Shown: positions 37,553 to 46,718, counted from the stretch's first letter. The stretch: 64,000 nucleotides of DNA from Bifidobacterium magnum (GCF_000741255.1 NZ_JGZB01000004.1:372001-436000), one strand, 5' to 3'. Numbers and translations are program-made. Notes: generated by a model not told the origin, from the letters alone.

Positions 37553-38233
37553 TCAGTCGATGTCGGTGCCTTCGTCACGGCCCGGCTCCTTGGCCGGGTC
37601 GAAACCCGACACGATGTAGATCACGCGGCGCGACGCGGATACGGCATGGTCGCCGAGGCGCTCCATGAAGCGGCCGATAAGCACCACATCCATGATCTGC
37701 TGATGCGTCACCTGCCAGTCGTCCGACTGGGCCATGCGCATCGTCTTCAAATGCAGCTCGTCAAGCTTGTCGTCTTCGCGGATAATCGATTCGGCCGTGG
37801 CCACATCGCGGTCAGCCAGCATCGTGACGAGACGGTCCGCCGTCACGTCGAGGAAATCCTGCATGGCGTTGAACGTGTCTTGCGCGTCGGCCGGAATCGG
37901 GCTGTTCGGATACGTGCGGCGCGCGGCCTGGGCGATGTGGCGCGCCAGGTCGCCCATGCGTTCGAACGTGATCGACAGGCGCATCGTGGCCACCACTACG
38001 CGCAAGTCGATGGCGACAGGGTTCTGGCGCGCCAGCAGGCGTACGCACTGGTCCACAATGCTGCCGGCAAGCTTGTCGGTTTCCACATCGCCGTCGATTA
38101 CGGACTGCGCCACTTCAATATCCTGGTTGCGCAGCGCCTCGCCGGCCCCGTGGATGGCGTCGCGAACGTTGCGCGCCATGCGGTCAAGATCGTCGGCCAC
38201 CGCTTTAAGTTCCTCGTTAAAAATGACGCGCAT
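37553..38233 (-). CDS. phoU: Phosphate signalling protein PhoU
   Basis: Negative regulator of the phosphate-starvation response, linking the Pst transporter with the sensor kinase. The 226-residue protein is two repeats of a three-helix bundle with the metal-binding E/DxxxD signatures (FERMGDLARHIAQ and FMERLGDHAVSASR). GGAGG precedes the ATG on the minus strand. Divergent from the SenX3-like gene. No pst genes are in the window. Confidence 0.94.
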   Translation of the reverse strand: MRVIFNEELKAVADDLDRMARNVRDAIHGAGEALRNQDIEVAQSVIDGDVETDKLAGSIVDQCVRLLARQNPVAIDLRVVVATMRLSITFERMGDLARHIAQAARRTYPNSPIPADAQDTFNAMQDFLDVTADRLVTMLADRDVATAESIIREDDKLDELHLKTMRMAQSDDWQVTHQQIMDVVLIGRFMERLGDHAVSASRRVIYIVSGFDPAKEPGRDEGTDID

Positions 38234-38381
38234 GTTGCGTCCTCCTCCGTAAGCTGCGGATCTGTGTCAGTTACTGTCCCAGTGTAGAAGATGACGTTCC
38301 TTTACCCAACTTTGCGCACCGATTATTCACCTTGAGCCGTAGCGGGGGGCCCGTTGGGGAACCGGTGCGGCGGATCCGTGC

Positions 38382-38387
38382 GACAAT
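38382..38387 (+). promoter_or_regulatory. -10 element of the SenX3-like gene
   Basis: GACAAT, 7 nt, ATG; in the phoU/senX3 divergent region, no Shine-Dalgarno. Confidence 0.4.
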
Positions 38388-38394
38388 AGTGCCT

Positions 38395-39705
38395 ATGACT
38401 TCTTCGCTCGCTTCCACACTCGTGTTCGTCGCGTTCGCGTTGCTCGTGCTCGTCGCCGTCATCGGGATTCTCGTATATGTGTATGGCTTGGTGGCCCCGC
38501 TTATTTCCCGCACGTTCGGCGGCGTTTCGTTCATGGATACGCTGGATCGCTGGACCTCCCGCCTGCGCCGCCGCAAAGATGACGATGACGACGACGATGA
38601 GGATGAGGACGATCTTGACGATTCCACGGCCGCACTGCTGTCGATGATGCACGGATCGTCGGTGGTTGTCGACGAATCGGACGAAGTGGTGCGCGCCAAT
38701 CCCGCCAGCTACCGGCTGGGAGTTGTACAGGACGATATGGTCGTCGTTCCCGAAATCCGGCGCGCCATAGAGACGGTACGCAAGCAGGGCGGCCGTATTG
38801 AACTGTCCGTCACCACGGCGACGCCCCCGCTGTACATGGCGCCCACCGATTTCGAATACGACTCGATTTCCAGCGAACAGGCGGCCGAGGAGAACCGCAA
38901 GCGCGCGCAAGTGCGCATGGTGACCGTCAGCCGTCCCAACTGGCTCAACGTCGTGGTCGGCAGAATCAATGAACGTTTCGTGGTCGTCATGATCGACGAT
39001 CAGAGCGAGTCGATCCGTTTCGCACAGACGAGAGACGACTTTATTGAAAACGTGTCCCAGCAATTGCTCAAACCGGGCGCGGAACTGTTGCGTCTGTCGG
39101 ATGCGCTGGAACGCGGGGGACTGAGCCAGGAACAGATCGCCAAAGACGCGCGCGCCGTACGCAGGTCCACGATGCACGTCGACCATCTTGTCTCCGACTT
39201 GCTGCTGCTGATCAAAGCGCAGGAGCCGATCGCGCCAAGCGCCGCCAACCTCATTACGGTGTTTGACCAGGTGCGCGCAGCCGTCAAACGTTTGGCCGAT
39301 GTGGCGCGCGAACGTCACGTGAATGTGACGGTCGGCGGCGACGAAAGCGTGCAGATCCACGGTGACGACGACCAGATTGTGCAGGCGCTCGCCGAACTGG
39401 TGGATAACGCCATCGAATACTCGGATGCGGGAAGCACGGTATCCGTGTCCGTGGCACGTTCCAAGGATCGCACGCATGTGCTTGTGCGCGTCATCGACAC
39501 GGGCAAAGGCATCCCCCACGACGAACAGGACCGCATTTTCGAACGTTTCTTCCGCGGATCCAACCAAAGCGAACGCACGGGAGACGGCGTGGGCCTGGGT
39601 TTGGCCATCGTCAAACACGTGGCGCTTACCCATCGCGGCAGCGTAAGCGTATGGAGCCGGCCGGGGCAGGGCAGCACATTCACGCTTATGCTCCCGGTGG
39701 CGTAA
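38395..39705 (+). CDS. senX3: SenX3-like sensor kinase lacking the phosphoacceptor histidine
   Basis: Phosphate-type sensor, 436 residues: one N-terminal transmembrane segment (about 5-37), a poly-acidic linker (61-76), a PAS-like region (about 85-205), a DHp helix region and an ATPase domain with N box ELVDNAIEYS, G1 DTGKGIP and G2 GDGVGLGLAI. The H box, normally SHELRTP or SHELKTP, reads SQQLLKP with Gln222 at the His position. ATP binding looks intact, autophosphorylation does not. Next to phoU, as SenX3/PhoR proteins often are, but no response regulator gene follows. Confidence 0.85.
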   Translation: MTSSLASTLVFVAFALLVLVAVIGILVYVYGLVAPLISRTFGGVSFMDTLDRWTSRLRRRKDDDDDDDEDEDDLDDSTAALLSMMHGSSVVVDESDEVVRANPASYRLGVVQDDMVVVPEIRRAIETVRKQGGRIELSVTTATPPLYMAPTDFEYDSISSEQAAEENRKRAQVRMVTVSRPNWLNVVVGRINERFVVVMIDDQSESIRFAQTRDDFIENVSQQLLKPGAELLRLSDALERGGLSQEQIAKDARAVRRSTMHVDHLVSDLLLLIKAQEPIAPSAANLITVFDQVRAAVKRLADVARERHVNVTVGGDESVQIHGDDDQIVQALAELVDNAIEYSDAGSTVSVSVARSKDRTHVLVRVIDTGKGIPHDEQDRIFERFFRGSNQSERTGDGVGLGLAIVKHVALTHRGSVSVWSRPGQGSTFTLMLPVA

Positions 39706-39715
39706 AAAAAGAAGG

Positions 39716-39979
39716 CTAGTCGTCGGCGCCCAAGCGGCGGTAATCCCAACGGTCGAAGAATTCCCAGATCAGCAGGCAGATGCCGGCGGCCGTGCCGAAC
39801 GCGCAGATTTGCACTTTGACGAGCATGTGGCCGAATCCGAGGAACATGAGGATGCTGCATATGATCAGCGCAAGCGCCCACAACGCCGTTCCAGCCATGA
39901 ACACCTTGCGCAAGTCGACCTGAACTGGTTTGGGGGCGGGACGACGATGGCTGGGATCATAGATGGGGGCGAACTTCAT
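39716..39979 (-). CDS. Small two-helix membrane protein (DUF2530-like)
   Basis: An 87-residue protein starting MKFAPIYDPSHRR with two hydrophobic helices (about 30-48 and 55-73), containing AGTALWALALI and CAFGTAAGICLLIWEF, which resembles the actinobacterial DUF2530 pattern. The start at 39979 is chosen because minus-strand TATGGT lies 7 nt upstream. Function unknown. Confidence 0.6.
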   Translation of the reverse strand: MKFAPIYDPSHRRPAPKPVQVDLRKVFMAGTALWALALIICSILMFLGFGHMLVKVQICAFGTAAGICLLIWEFFDRWDYRRLGADD

Positions 39980-40122
39980 GGTGTTCACCATAACGCACGG
40001 TGTGGCCGGATGGGGCCGCGTTCGTTGAGCGGTAAACGAAGCTCGCAAGCCCGACTATATTTACATAAGATACGGTGTCTTGGGGCACATACCAACGTAC
40101 ATTTTTCCGGAGGGCAGTCGTC

Positions 40123-41517
40123 GTGTATACGATCCATCCAGTCGCCATGCATTACGCGTGGGGCTCGTATGACCGTTTACAGCGCATGTTCCACCTTCCC
40201 GAGACCGCTTCGAAACAGCCGCTGGCGGAAATGTGGTTTAGCGGGCATGAGCAGGCGCCGTCGCTTATCGACATTCCGCGTGGCGCCCAGCATGACGGCT
40301 ACGCGCAACGTGTGCCGCAAGCCATAGTCAACAATCCCGAGCAGATGGTGGGAGTACGCGGATCCAATGAATTCGGACCCGTATTGCCATTCCTGTTCAA
40401 AGTCATTTCCGCGCGCGAGCCGCTTTCGCTGCAAGTTCATCCCGTGGGATTCCAAGCACGCGCGGGATTCCATGAGGAAAACGTGCTCGGCATTCCGTTG
40501 ACCGATCCGCGTCGCTCGTTCAAAGACATGAACGAGAAAAGCGAAATGGTCGTGGCCTTGGAACAGTTCCGGGCCAGTGTGGGGTTCGCAAGCCGTTCCT
40601 TCGCGCTCAAGAACCTTTCGGCGCTCGCCAATCCCGTGGCGCAGCGCATGGCACGCGCCTTGCAGCCGTCCCTATGGCATGCGGATTCGCGCGACTTCGC
40701 GCAAGCCGACGCCATGATGCCGGCCAAATCGGTGACGTGGTCCCCGGCGCGCAAAGCCGTGTTCCGCGCGTTCCATACGGCCGTCACGAGCGCAAGTGAA
40801 GTAAGCAATAGTGAACTCGTTCAGGATCTGCTGCAGGCCCAGTCGCAGTTCACCGCCCATCCGCGCAACCATATGGCGTTCGATTTCGCAATCCGCGCCG
40901 CGCAAAGCTTCCCCGACGACATGAGCGTACTCGCGCTGCTCATGATGAATCCGTTGACGTTGGAAGAAGGCGAATCCGTCTATATAGAGGCCGGCATGCC
41001 GCACGTCTATATCCAAGGCACGGGAGCGGAAATCATGACGAATTCCGACAATGTGCTGCGCGCCGGCATGACCGTCAAACACAAGGATCTTGGCCATTTC
41101 TTGGAGGCGCTCAATTGCAAGCCCGGTATGCCTCTTGACCCCTCGGACGCGCATATTGGAACGCTGACCAAACGTTCCATGGTGTTCTACCGGCCGCAAG
41201 TGCGCGAATACATGCTCGTGTACGGGCATGTGGACGCGGCTCAGGGATCGTGGCCCGTAATGGATGCGCTCACCAGGCACTATGACAAATTGGTGCAGCA
41301 AGTTAGCGGCCGCAATGTGGTGCCGCACTTGGGCCCGCGCGTGGTGTTGTGCACGCAGGGCGCCGTGCTGTGTGTCACGGAACGCGACCGGCGCGTGCTG
41401 CGTCAAGGTGAAGCCGTGTTTGTGCCGGCGGACGACGGCTGGGGCAGCGTGGAACCCGTTGACGACGGTTCGGCCGCCGCCAACGGATCATATATCGTGG
41501 CTTCCACGCCGTTCTAG
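40123..41517 (+). CDS. manA: Mannose-6-phosphate isomerase, class I
   Basis: Interconverts mannose-6-phosphate and fructose-6-phosphate. The 464-residue type I phosphomannose isomerase has the zinc-site blocks QVHP (LSLQVHPVGFQ), the Glu in DMNEKSEMVVAL and the His in IEAGMPHVYIQGTGAEIM. The start is GTG at 40123 with GGAGG about 8 nt upstream. Divergent from the small membrane gene and convergent with serC, only 5 nt away. Confidence 0.92.
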   Translation: MYTIHPVAMHYAWGSYDRLQRMFHLPETASKQPLAEMWFSGHEQAPSLIDIPRGAQHDGYAQRVPQAIVNNPEQMVGVRGSNEFGPVLPFLFKVISAREPLSLQVHPVGFQARAGFHEENVLGIPLTDPRRSFKDMNEKSEMVVALEQFRASVGFASRSFALKNLSALANPVAQRMARALQPSLWHADSRDFAQADAMMPAKSVTWSPARKAVFRAFHTAVTSASEVSNSELVQDLLQAQSQFTAHPRNHMAFDFAIRAAQSFPDDMSVLALLMMNPLTLEEGESVYIEAGMPHVYIQGTGAEIMTNSDNVLRAGMTVKHKDLGHFLEALNCKPGMPLDPSDAHIGTLTKRSMVFYRPQVREYMLVYGHVDAAQGSWPVMDALTRHYDKLVQQVSGRNVVPHLGPRVVLCTQGAVLCVTERDRRVLRQGEAVFVPADDGWGSVEPVDDGSAAANGSYIVASTPF

Positions 41518-41522
41518 GCAGT

Positions 41523-42680
41523 TCAGCTGTTCATGAGCAGCTGGCGCGCCACATAGTCGATGCAATGCGTCAACTGCGCCACGTCGCGCGTTTGTACATT
41601 GGGGAATACGCCGACGCGCAACTGGTTACGCCCAAGCTTGCGATACCCAGACACATCCACAATGCCGTTGGTGCGCAAGGCTGCCAACACATCGCTGTCG
41701 TGCAGATCCTCCACCAGGTCGACGGTGACCACGGAGTTGGACCGCGCCGCGGGATCCTCCACAAAAGGATTGGCAAACGAAGACGCTTCAGCCCAGGTGT
41801 ACAGCAGTTGCGCGTTGTCCGCGCAATGCTTGGACGACCATGCCAAACCGCCCTGCTCGTTCAGGTAACGCACCTGATTGTCCAGCAGCAGCAGCGTGCT
41901 GAGCGACGGGGTGTTCAGCGTCTGGTTCTTGCGCGAATTCGTGATGGCGCTTGTCAGCGACAGGAACGGCGGAATCCAGCGCTCGCCATGCGCGCATTCC
42001 AGCGTTTCCCCGATATGGAACGCGCGCTCCACGGCGGCGGGGGAGAGGATGGCGATCCATAGGCCGCCTTCGGAGCCGAATGCCTTTTGCGGGGAAAAGT
42101 AGTAGATGTCGGTTTCGGAAATGTCCACGGGAAGTGCGGCCGCGGCGCTCGTGGCGTCGACTACTGTAAGCGCGCCTGCTTCCCGGCTGCCCGGGACGCG
42201 CCGCACGGGAGCCGCCACACCCGTGGACGTCTCGTTGTGCGCCCAGCAGTATGTGTCGGCCTCGGGCGTGAAGTCGGGGATACGGTAGGTGCCGGGAGCC
42301 GACTCATAAATCACGGGATCGTTGAGAAATGGCGCGGAGACTATGGAAGTGGCCATTTTCTGGGAAAACGACCCGTAGACGCCTACGGCCGCGGTGCGCG
42401 TGATGACGTTTGCGCAGATCACATCCCAGAACGCGCTCGCGCCGCCATTGCCGAGTACCGCTTCGTACCCGTCGGGAATATGGAAAAATTCCGATAGCCC
42501 TTCACGGATGGAACCGACCACATTTTTTACGGGATCCTGACGATGCGACGTGCCCAGCAACGTACGCCCCGCCGCGCTCAGCGCATCGATTTGGGCCGGA
42601 CGGATCTTGCTGGGGCCCGAACCGAAGCGGCCGTCTTGCGGCAGCAAATCGTGCGGAATAATAATGTCTGTTGGATTCAT
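41523..42680 (-). CDS. serC: Phosphoserine aminotransferase (actinobacterial type)
   Basis: PLP enzyme making 3-phosphoserine in serine synthesis. The 385-residue protein begins with a conserved FGSGPSKIRP block and has the PLP-lysine in FSPQKAFGSEGG. It follows the mycobacterial rather than the E. coli sequence type. Minus-strand TATAGT lies 8 nt before the ATG. Divergent from the CHAP-protein gene. Confidence 0.93.
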   Translation of the reverse strand: MNPTDIIIPHDLLPQDGRFGSGPSKIRPAQIDALSAAGRTLLGTSHRQDPVKNVVGSIREGLSEFFHIPDGYEAVLGNGGASAFWDVICANVITRTAAVGVYGSFSQKMATSIVSAPFLNDPVIYESAPGTYRIPDFTPEADTYCWAHNETSTGVAAPVRRVPGSREAGALTVVDATSAAAALPVDISETDIYYFSPQKAFGSEGGLWIAILSPAAVERAFHIGETLECAHGERWIPPFLSLTSAITNSRKNQTLNTPSLSTLLLLDNQVRYLNEQGGLAWSSKHCADNAQLLYTWAEASSFANPFVEDPAARSNSVVTVDLVEDLHDSDVLAALRTNGIVDVSGYRKLGRNQLRVGVFPNVQTRDVAQLTHCIDYVARQLLMNS

Positions 42681-42996
42681 AGGCCACCACTATAGAGGAG
42701 TCGCGCCGCAATCGGGCGGCTTTGATTGAAAAAATCGTTTCGACGATTGGTGCGGTGCACATCAAATCGAACGTGATTATTTCGTGAATTCTATATTTCT
42801 CCGACAATTCCGTAAAATGTCGGAAAAATATTGATTTTTCAACACTTTTACCGGAATTATGCCAGTACAAATTCGGTGAATTTTTTGTGGTCGATGTGCA
42901 CTTTGGGCCAACCATGATGTAACCTAAGAAATCGTGACTGTTTGCGCGGAGAAAACCGTGCTTGAAAAACGAACTATTTGAGGAGTGATTTACGGT
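42681..42996. other. Divergent intergenic region with a 53-bp imperfect palindrome
   Basis: About 315 bases, AT-richer than the neighbours, no credible gene. At 42806-42858 AATTCC, GTAAAA and GGAAAAAT on the left mirror ATTTTTC, TTTTAC and CGGAATT on the right. A nested CCGACA/TGTCGG (42801-42823) competes with it. Likely operator or leader structure for the CHAP-protein gene, whose GAGGAG site is at about 42980. Confidence 0.55.
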
Positions 42997-43947
42997 ATGA
43001 AGCATGCAGCCCCAAAAACCCATAAGGGCAATGGCGCTTCTAGCCTAGCGAATGCACTATTTCAAAGCTCGTCGGCGCGCGGTACTTCTCGCCATGGCGC
43101 GCATGCGGCTGTCGCAGTGGCCCCGATGAACGGCATCGCCGCCCTCGACGCAGCCGTATTGGAGAAAATCAACGAAGTCGTGCCGCGCACGCGTCGATCC
43201 ATTCGCGAATCCGCACGCGCCGCACAGCGTCGTCATACCATTCTTACTTCCACGTCGCTGGCCGCTTTGGTAGGCACCGCAGCGACGGGCATCGCGTTCG
43301 CCAATACGCAGGACATGTCGTCCATGGCCCTGCCGGAAAACGAAACCACCACGACGCAGATGACGCGCATCACCCCGGAAGCGGCCTCCCGCTCCGAGGC
43401 GCGTGAAGCGCTCGTGGCCGACAATGTTCAGGCCACTTCGAATGACGGCGACTGGAGCCTCGGCTCGTCGAACACCGTTTCGGACACCGACGCCATGAGC
43501 AAGTCCATCGCCAACAACCCGCAGATCGCCAAGCGCATGTCCGCGGACACCAACGTGTTGCCTGCCGGTTTCAACCCGAACCATGCCACGGGCGATACGG
43601 GCAACGCGTATCCGTACGGCCAGTGCACGTGGTGGGCGTATACGCGTCGCGCGCAGCTTGGCCTGCCGACGGGTTCCTACTTCGGCAACGCGCAGAATTG
43701 GGCGGCTTCGGCTTCCGCACTCGGATATTGGGTGGATCACACGGCCCGTGAAGTGGGCGATGTGGTCATGTTCTCTCCCGGCCAGGCCGGCGCCAGCGGC
43801 GTCTATGGCCACGTCGCCGTGGTGGAGAAGGTCAACTCCGACGGATCCGTGGAAATCTCCGAATCCAACGCCAAAGGTCTTGGCGTGATCTCCAACCGTA
43901 CGTTCTCCGCCACGGAAGCGGCCCAGTTCACGTACATCCACTACTGA
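42997..43947 (+). CDS. Secreted CHAP-domain peptidoglycan hydrolase
   Basis: A 316-residue cell-wall amidase/endopeptidase. Long cytoplasmic basic N-terminus (1-73), a transmembrane or signal segment (about 74-96, ILTSTSLAALVGTAATGIAF), a linker, and a C-terminal CHAP domain (about 205-316) with catalytic Cys in YPYGQCTWWAY and His in GVYGHVAVVE. The ATG at 42997 is 11 nt after AGGAG. The next gene is another cell-wall hydrolase, suggesting shared control of cell separation. Confidence 0.88.
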   Translation: MKHAAPKTHKGNGASSLANALFQSSSARGTSRHGAHAAVAVAPMNGIAALDAAVLEKINEVVPRTRRSIRESARAAQRRHTILTSTSLAALVGTAATGIAFANTQDMSSMALPENETTTTQMTRITPEAASRSEAREALVADNVQATSNDGDWSLGSSNTVSDTDAMSKSIANNPQIAKRMSADTNVLPAGFNPNHATGDTGNAYPYGQCTWWAYTRRAQLGLPTGSYFGNAQNWAASASALGYWVDHTAREVGDVVMFSPGQAGASGVYGHVAVVEKVNSDGSVEISESNAKGLGVISNRTFSATEAAQFTYIHY

Positions 43948-43961
43948 TATCGACTTTCCAG

Positions 43962-44040
43962 TTGTCGTCGAACGTTCGATTGCATACCGGTATGTGAGCG
44001 TTTCGTGACGATTCTTCCTAGCGGCGAACGTTCGGACAAC
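43962..44040. promoter_or_regulatory. Repeated perfect palindromes between the two cell-wall hydrolase genes
   Basis: CGAACGTTCG occurs at 43969-43978 and 44025-44034, flanked by GTTGTC on the left and GACAAC on the right so the whole block is also an inverted repeat. Between them lies CATACCGGTATG (43983-43994), a 12-bp palindrome. The next gene starts 80 nt downstream. Candidate operator cluster or long hairpin. Confidence 0.6.
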
Positions 44041-44120
44041 TAAAGAACCATTGATTTTATTGACTTTTGCAGGATTTCTTGAATTTTAGTGGTTCATGCA
44101 TCTTGCTACCGTATTACGTG

Positions 44121-44927
44121 ATGAATATGAAGAAACGATCTTTTTCTCTAGTAACCGCCACGGTTGCAGCAGCGTTGGCTCTTACCACCGCCGCTCCTAT
44201 GGCGTTTGCCGACAACAACACGGCGTCGAATGGCGCTGTAGCGGTAAGCCGTTCCTTCCCCAAGGTGAACACCGCAAAGGCGAACCTGTTTGCAGAGGCT
44301 ACTTCCACTACGGTCAATGGTGACTCGAACTGGGGTGGCATTGAATCGCTCAATGTTCCTCAGACGCAGTCCACCGCCGAAAAGGAAGCGGAAGCCGCCG
44401 CCCAGGCTAAGGCTGAAGCCGAGGCTCGCGCCCAGGCACAGGAAGAGGCTGCTGCTGCGGCCAGCCGTTCGCATGCACGTGAAGATACGGCTGCCACTGC
44501 CGATACCGCCGCCAATACCGGCGCGAGCGCGGGTACGGCCGCTGCGGCCGCTCCCGTGGCGCCGCAAAGCGGCAACGGCGCAGCTCTTGCCGCCTTCGCC
44601 CAAGGTTATGTTGGTACACCATACGTGATGGGCGGTAATACGCCATCTCCTGGCTGGGATTGCTCCGGTTTCGTCCAGTGGGTATTCTCTCAGTTCGGCA
44701 TTTCGCTGCCGCGTACCTCCGGCGAGCAGGCCATGGTCGGCACAGCCGTTCCGAGCCTTGCGCAGGCCCAGCCTGGCGACATTATCGCCAACGGCGCCCA
44801 CGCCGCCATCTATATTGGCAACGGCATGGTCGTCAACGCGCTGAATCCGTCCGATGGCACGCAGATTACCGCTGTCGCGGCGACTTCCACGCTGCAGGGC
44901 GGCTACTCGATTCGCCGCGTGCTGTAA
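44121..44927 (+). CDS. Secreted NlpC/P60 peptidoglycan endopeptidase
   Basis: A 268-residue secreted hydrolase. Signal peptide (MNMKKRSFSLVTATVAAALA then a cut near ADNN), an Ala/Glu/Lys coiled-coil-like segment (about 75-125), an Ala-rich spacer and the NlpC/P60 domain (about 155-268) with catalytic Cys in WDCSGFVQWVFSQ and His in GAHAAIYIGNG. The start at 44121 or 44127 is uncertain; no Shine-Dalgarno, TACCGT is 8 nt before 44121. Cleaves D-Glu-to-dibasic bonds in other members. Confidence 0.9.
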   Translation: MNMKKRSFSLVTATVAAALALTTAAPMAFADNNTASNGAVAVSRSFPKVNTAKANLFAEATSTTVNGDSNWGGIESLNVPQTQSTAEKEAEAAAQAKAEAEARAQAQEEAAAAASRSHAREDTAATADTAANTGASAGTAAAAAPVAPQSGNGAALAAFAQGYVGTPYVMGGNTPSPGWDCSGFVQWVFSQFGISLPRTSGEQAMVGTAVPSLAQAQPGDIIANGAHAAIYIGNGMVVNALNPSDGTQITAVAATSTLQGGYSIRRVL

Positions 44928-44952
44928 ACCGGCGCGAACCTTAATATGCATC

Positions 44953-44983
44953 AAACGCACCCTTCGGGGTGCGTTTTTGTTTA
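44953..44983 (+). terminator. Terminator after the NlpC/P60 gene
   Basis: AAACGCACCC, TTCG, GGGTGCGTTTTTG: 10-bp stem with tetraloop and T run. Confidence 0.93.
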
Positions 44984-45095
44984 GTTCTTGAAAATATTTG
45001 GTATTGATTCATATCCAACGCTTGGCATTCGCGGTAAGGTAAGGGTAGTAACCGACGTAATGATGCGTATGGAAAGCATTGAATAGGAGGTTTCC

Positions 45096-46106
45096 ATGGT
45101 GAACGAGAAAACGATTCTTGTCGGTGTGGACGGATCCCATGCAAGCTACAAGGCAACCTGGTGGGCGGCCAATTACGCCAAGCATATGGGCATGTCGCTG
45201 CAGATTGTGTGCGCATACTCATTGCCCAGCTATGCCGCCGTATCCTTCGATGCCACGTATACCGCTATGGATGACGACACCGTAGCCCATAGCGACGCGC
45301 AAGAGATTCTTTCCAAGGCCAAGGCCATCGCCGACGAACAGGGCGTGGTGGCGCAAACGCTGATTGTGACGGGAGACCCGTCCAGCGTGTTTGTGGAACT
45401 GTCACGCAACTACAACCTCATCGTGATCGGCAACCGCGGCAAGGGAGGCCTGGCGGAACGACTGCTGGGCACCACGAGCTCGAGCTTGCCCGCGTACGCC
45501 TACTGCCCGATCGTGGTGGTGCCGTACATGGACAGCGAAGGCAACATGCTGCACCTGAACAACATCGTGACGAAGGTGGCCGTAGGCTCCGACGACACGA
45601 AGTGGGGTCTGGCCGCCCTCGAAAAGAGCGCTCAGTTCGCCCACAATTGGGACGCCGAGCTCGACGTGATCTCCGTGGTGCCGGATTCCGTGGATGTGGA
45701 CGATCCGCAGGCCGCCGCCCCGTACATGACCACGCTCAACGAGCGTTTGGCCCCGATCGAGAGCAAGTATCCCACGCTGAAGATCCACAAGACGCTCGTG
45801 CCGGGCAATCCGGTACGCGCGTTGACGCACGCCAGTCGCGACCACGACATTGTGGTGGTGGGCTCGTGCGGACGAGGTGGCCTGTCCGGACTGCTGTTCA
45901 ACTCGACAAGCCAGGGCCTGCTGCAGCATTCGGTCGCTCCTGTATACGTGGTGCCGCGCCGCTTTGTGGAGCACGCCCGTCCGGAGGAAGTGGTGGAAGC
46001 CGTCGAAATGGGCGAACTCGTAATGGAGATGCCCGTGGAAAAGGCCGACGTCGAAGTCATTCGTGAAATCGACGTGGCGATTGATCCGGAACGCGACGAC
46101 AAGTAA
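45096..46106 (+). CDS. Universal stress protein, tandem UspA domains
   Basis: A 336-residue cytoplasmic protein with two UspA folds (about 4-145 and 155-300). Both carry the ATP-binding pattern: DGSHASYKA with GNRGKGGLAERLLGTTSS, and GSCGRGGLSGLLFNSTSQ. It ends in an acidic tail. AGGAGG lies 8 nt before the ATG. Tandem Usp proteins bind ATP and respond to stress in other Actinobacteria; target unknown. Confidence 0.9.
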   Translation: MVNEKTILVGVDGSHASYKATWWAANYAKHMGMSLQIVCAYSLPSYAAVSFDATYTAMDDDTVAHSDAQEILSKAKAIADEQGVVAQTLIVTGDPSSVFVELSRNYNLIVIGNRGKGGLAERLLGTTSSSLPAYAYCPIVVVPYMDSEGNMLHLNNIVTKVAVGSDDTKWGLAALEKSAQFAHNWDAELDVISVVPDSVDVDDPQAAAPYMTTLNERLAPIESKYPTLKIHKTLVPGNPVRALTHASRDHDIVVVGSCGRGGLSGLLFNSTSQGLLQHSVAPVYVVPRRFVEHARPEEVVEAVEMGELVMEMPVEKADVEVIREIDVAIDPERDDK

Positions 46107-46122
46107 AACAAGTAACCTATGC

Positions 46123-46160
46123 AAAACGCCTTGCGCGGGTTTCCTGCGCAAGGCGTTTTA
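46123..46160. terminator. Terminator between the Usp and OsmC-like genes
   Basis: AAAACGCCTTGCGC, loop, GCGCAAGGCGTTTT: perfect 14-bp stem, A/T runs both sides. Confidence 0.92.
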
Positions 46161-46196
46161 CTATGTGATGCGGCGGCACCGCAGCATCGGCCGAAT

Positions 46197-46610
46197 TTAG
46201 TGGCGCACCGTGATGTCCATGCGGACAGGGGTTTCCTGTTCGTAGGTGTGCATGACCGTGCAGCCCTTCTTGATGTGCGCTTCAATGCGCTTGGCGAGCT
46301 TTTGGGCGTCTTCCGCGTCCAAGGAAGAGTCGAGGGTGTCAACTACCACGTGTTCATCAAAACTCACGTAGGAGTCGGTTTCCGGGTCGTAGGAGCCTTC
46401 CACAAAAATTTTGGCGCCCTTGCCTTCGCCCAAGGTCGTCTCCACCGCAAACTGGCTGGACAGGCCTGCGCATCCCGCCAACGCCACGCGCATGAGGTCG
46501 CCCGGCGTGAACTGGCCGCGGTCGTGGCCGAACTTGATGTGGGCGCCTTCGTCGCTGAAAGCGTCCCAAGAGCCGTCTTTGTTGCGTTCTACCCAAATGC
46601 GTTTCGCCAT
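46197..46610 (-). CDS. OsmC/Ohr family peroxide-defence protein
   Basis: A 137-residue OsmC-fold protein. The two redox cysteines expected of the family appear in LAGCAGLSSQF and KGCTVMHTY. It probably reduces organic hydroperoxides with thiols. The ATG at 46610 follows GGAGATACCT; an upstream open frame has no support. Divergent from thyA. Confidence 0.85.
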   Translation of the reverse strand: MAKRIWVERNKDGSWDAFSDEGAHIKFGHDRGQFTPGDLMRVALAGCAGLSSQFAVETTLGEGKGAKIFVEGSYDPETDSYVSFDEHVVVDTLDSSLDAEDAQKLAKRIEAHIKKGCTVMHTYEQETPVRMDITVRH

Positions 46611-46718
46611 AGGTATCTCCTTTGTCGGTTCAACAAACAATGCCTTCATCGTACGGCATGGTTGTAGAGAACCCAAGTAATTTTGCCGGAACGAGTAGTT
46701 CCGTTCTTACCCGATCTT

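Noticed and set aside
43969..44034. SOS/LexA boxes
   Set aside because: Actinobacterial LexA sites have CGAAC and GTTCG separated by four bases; here the half-sites abut.
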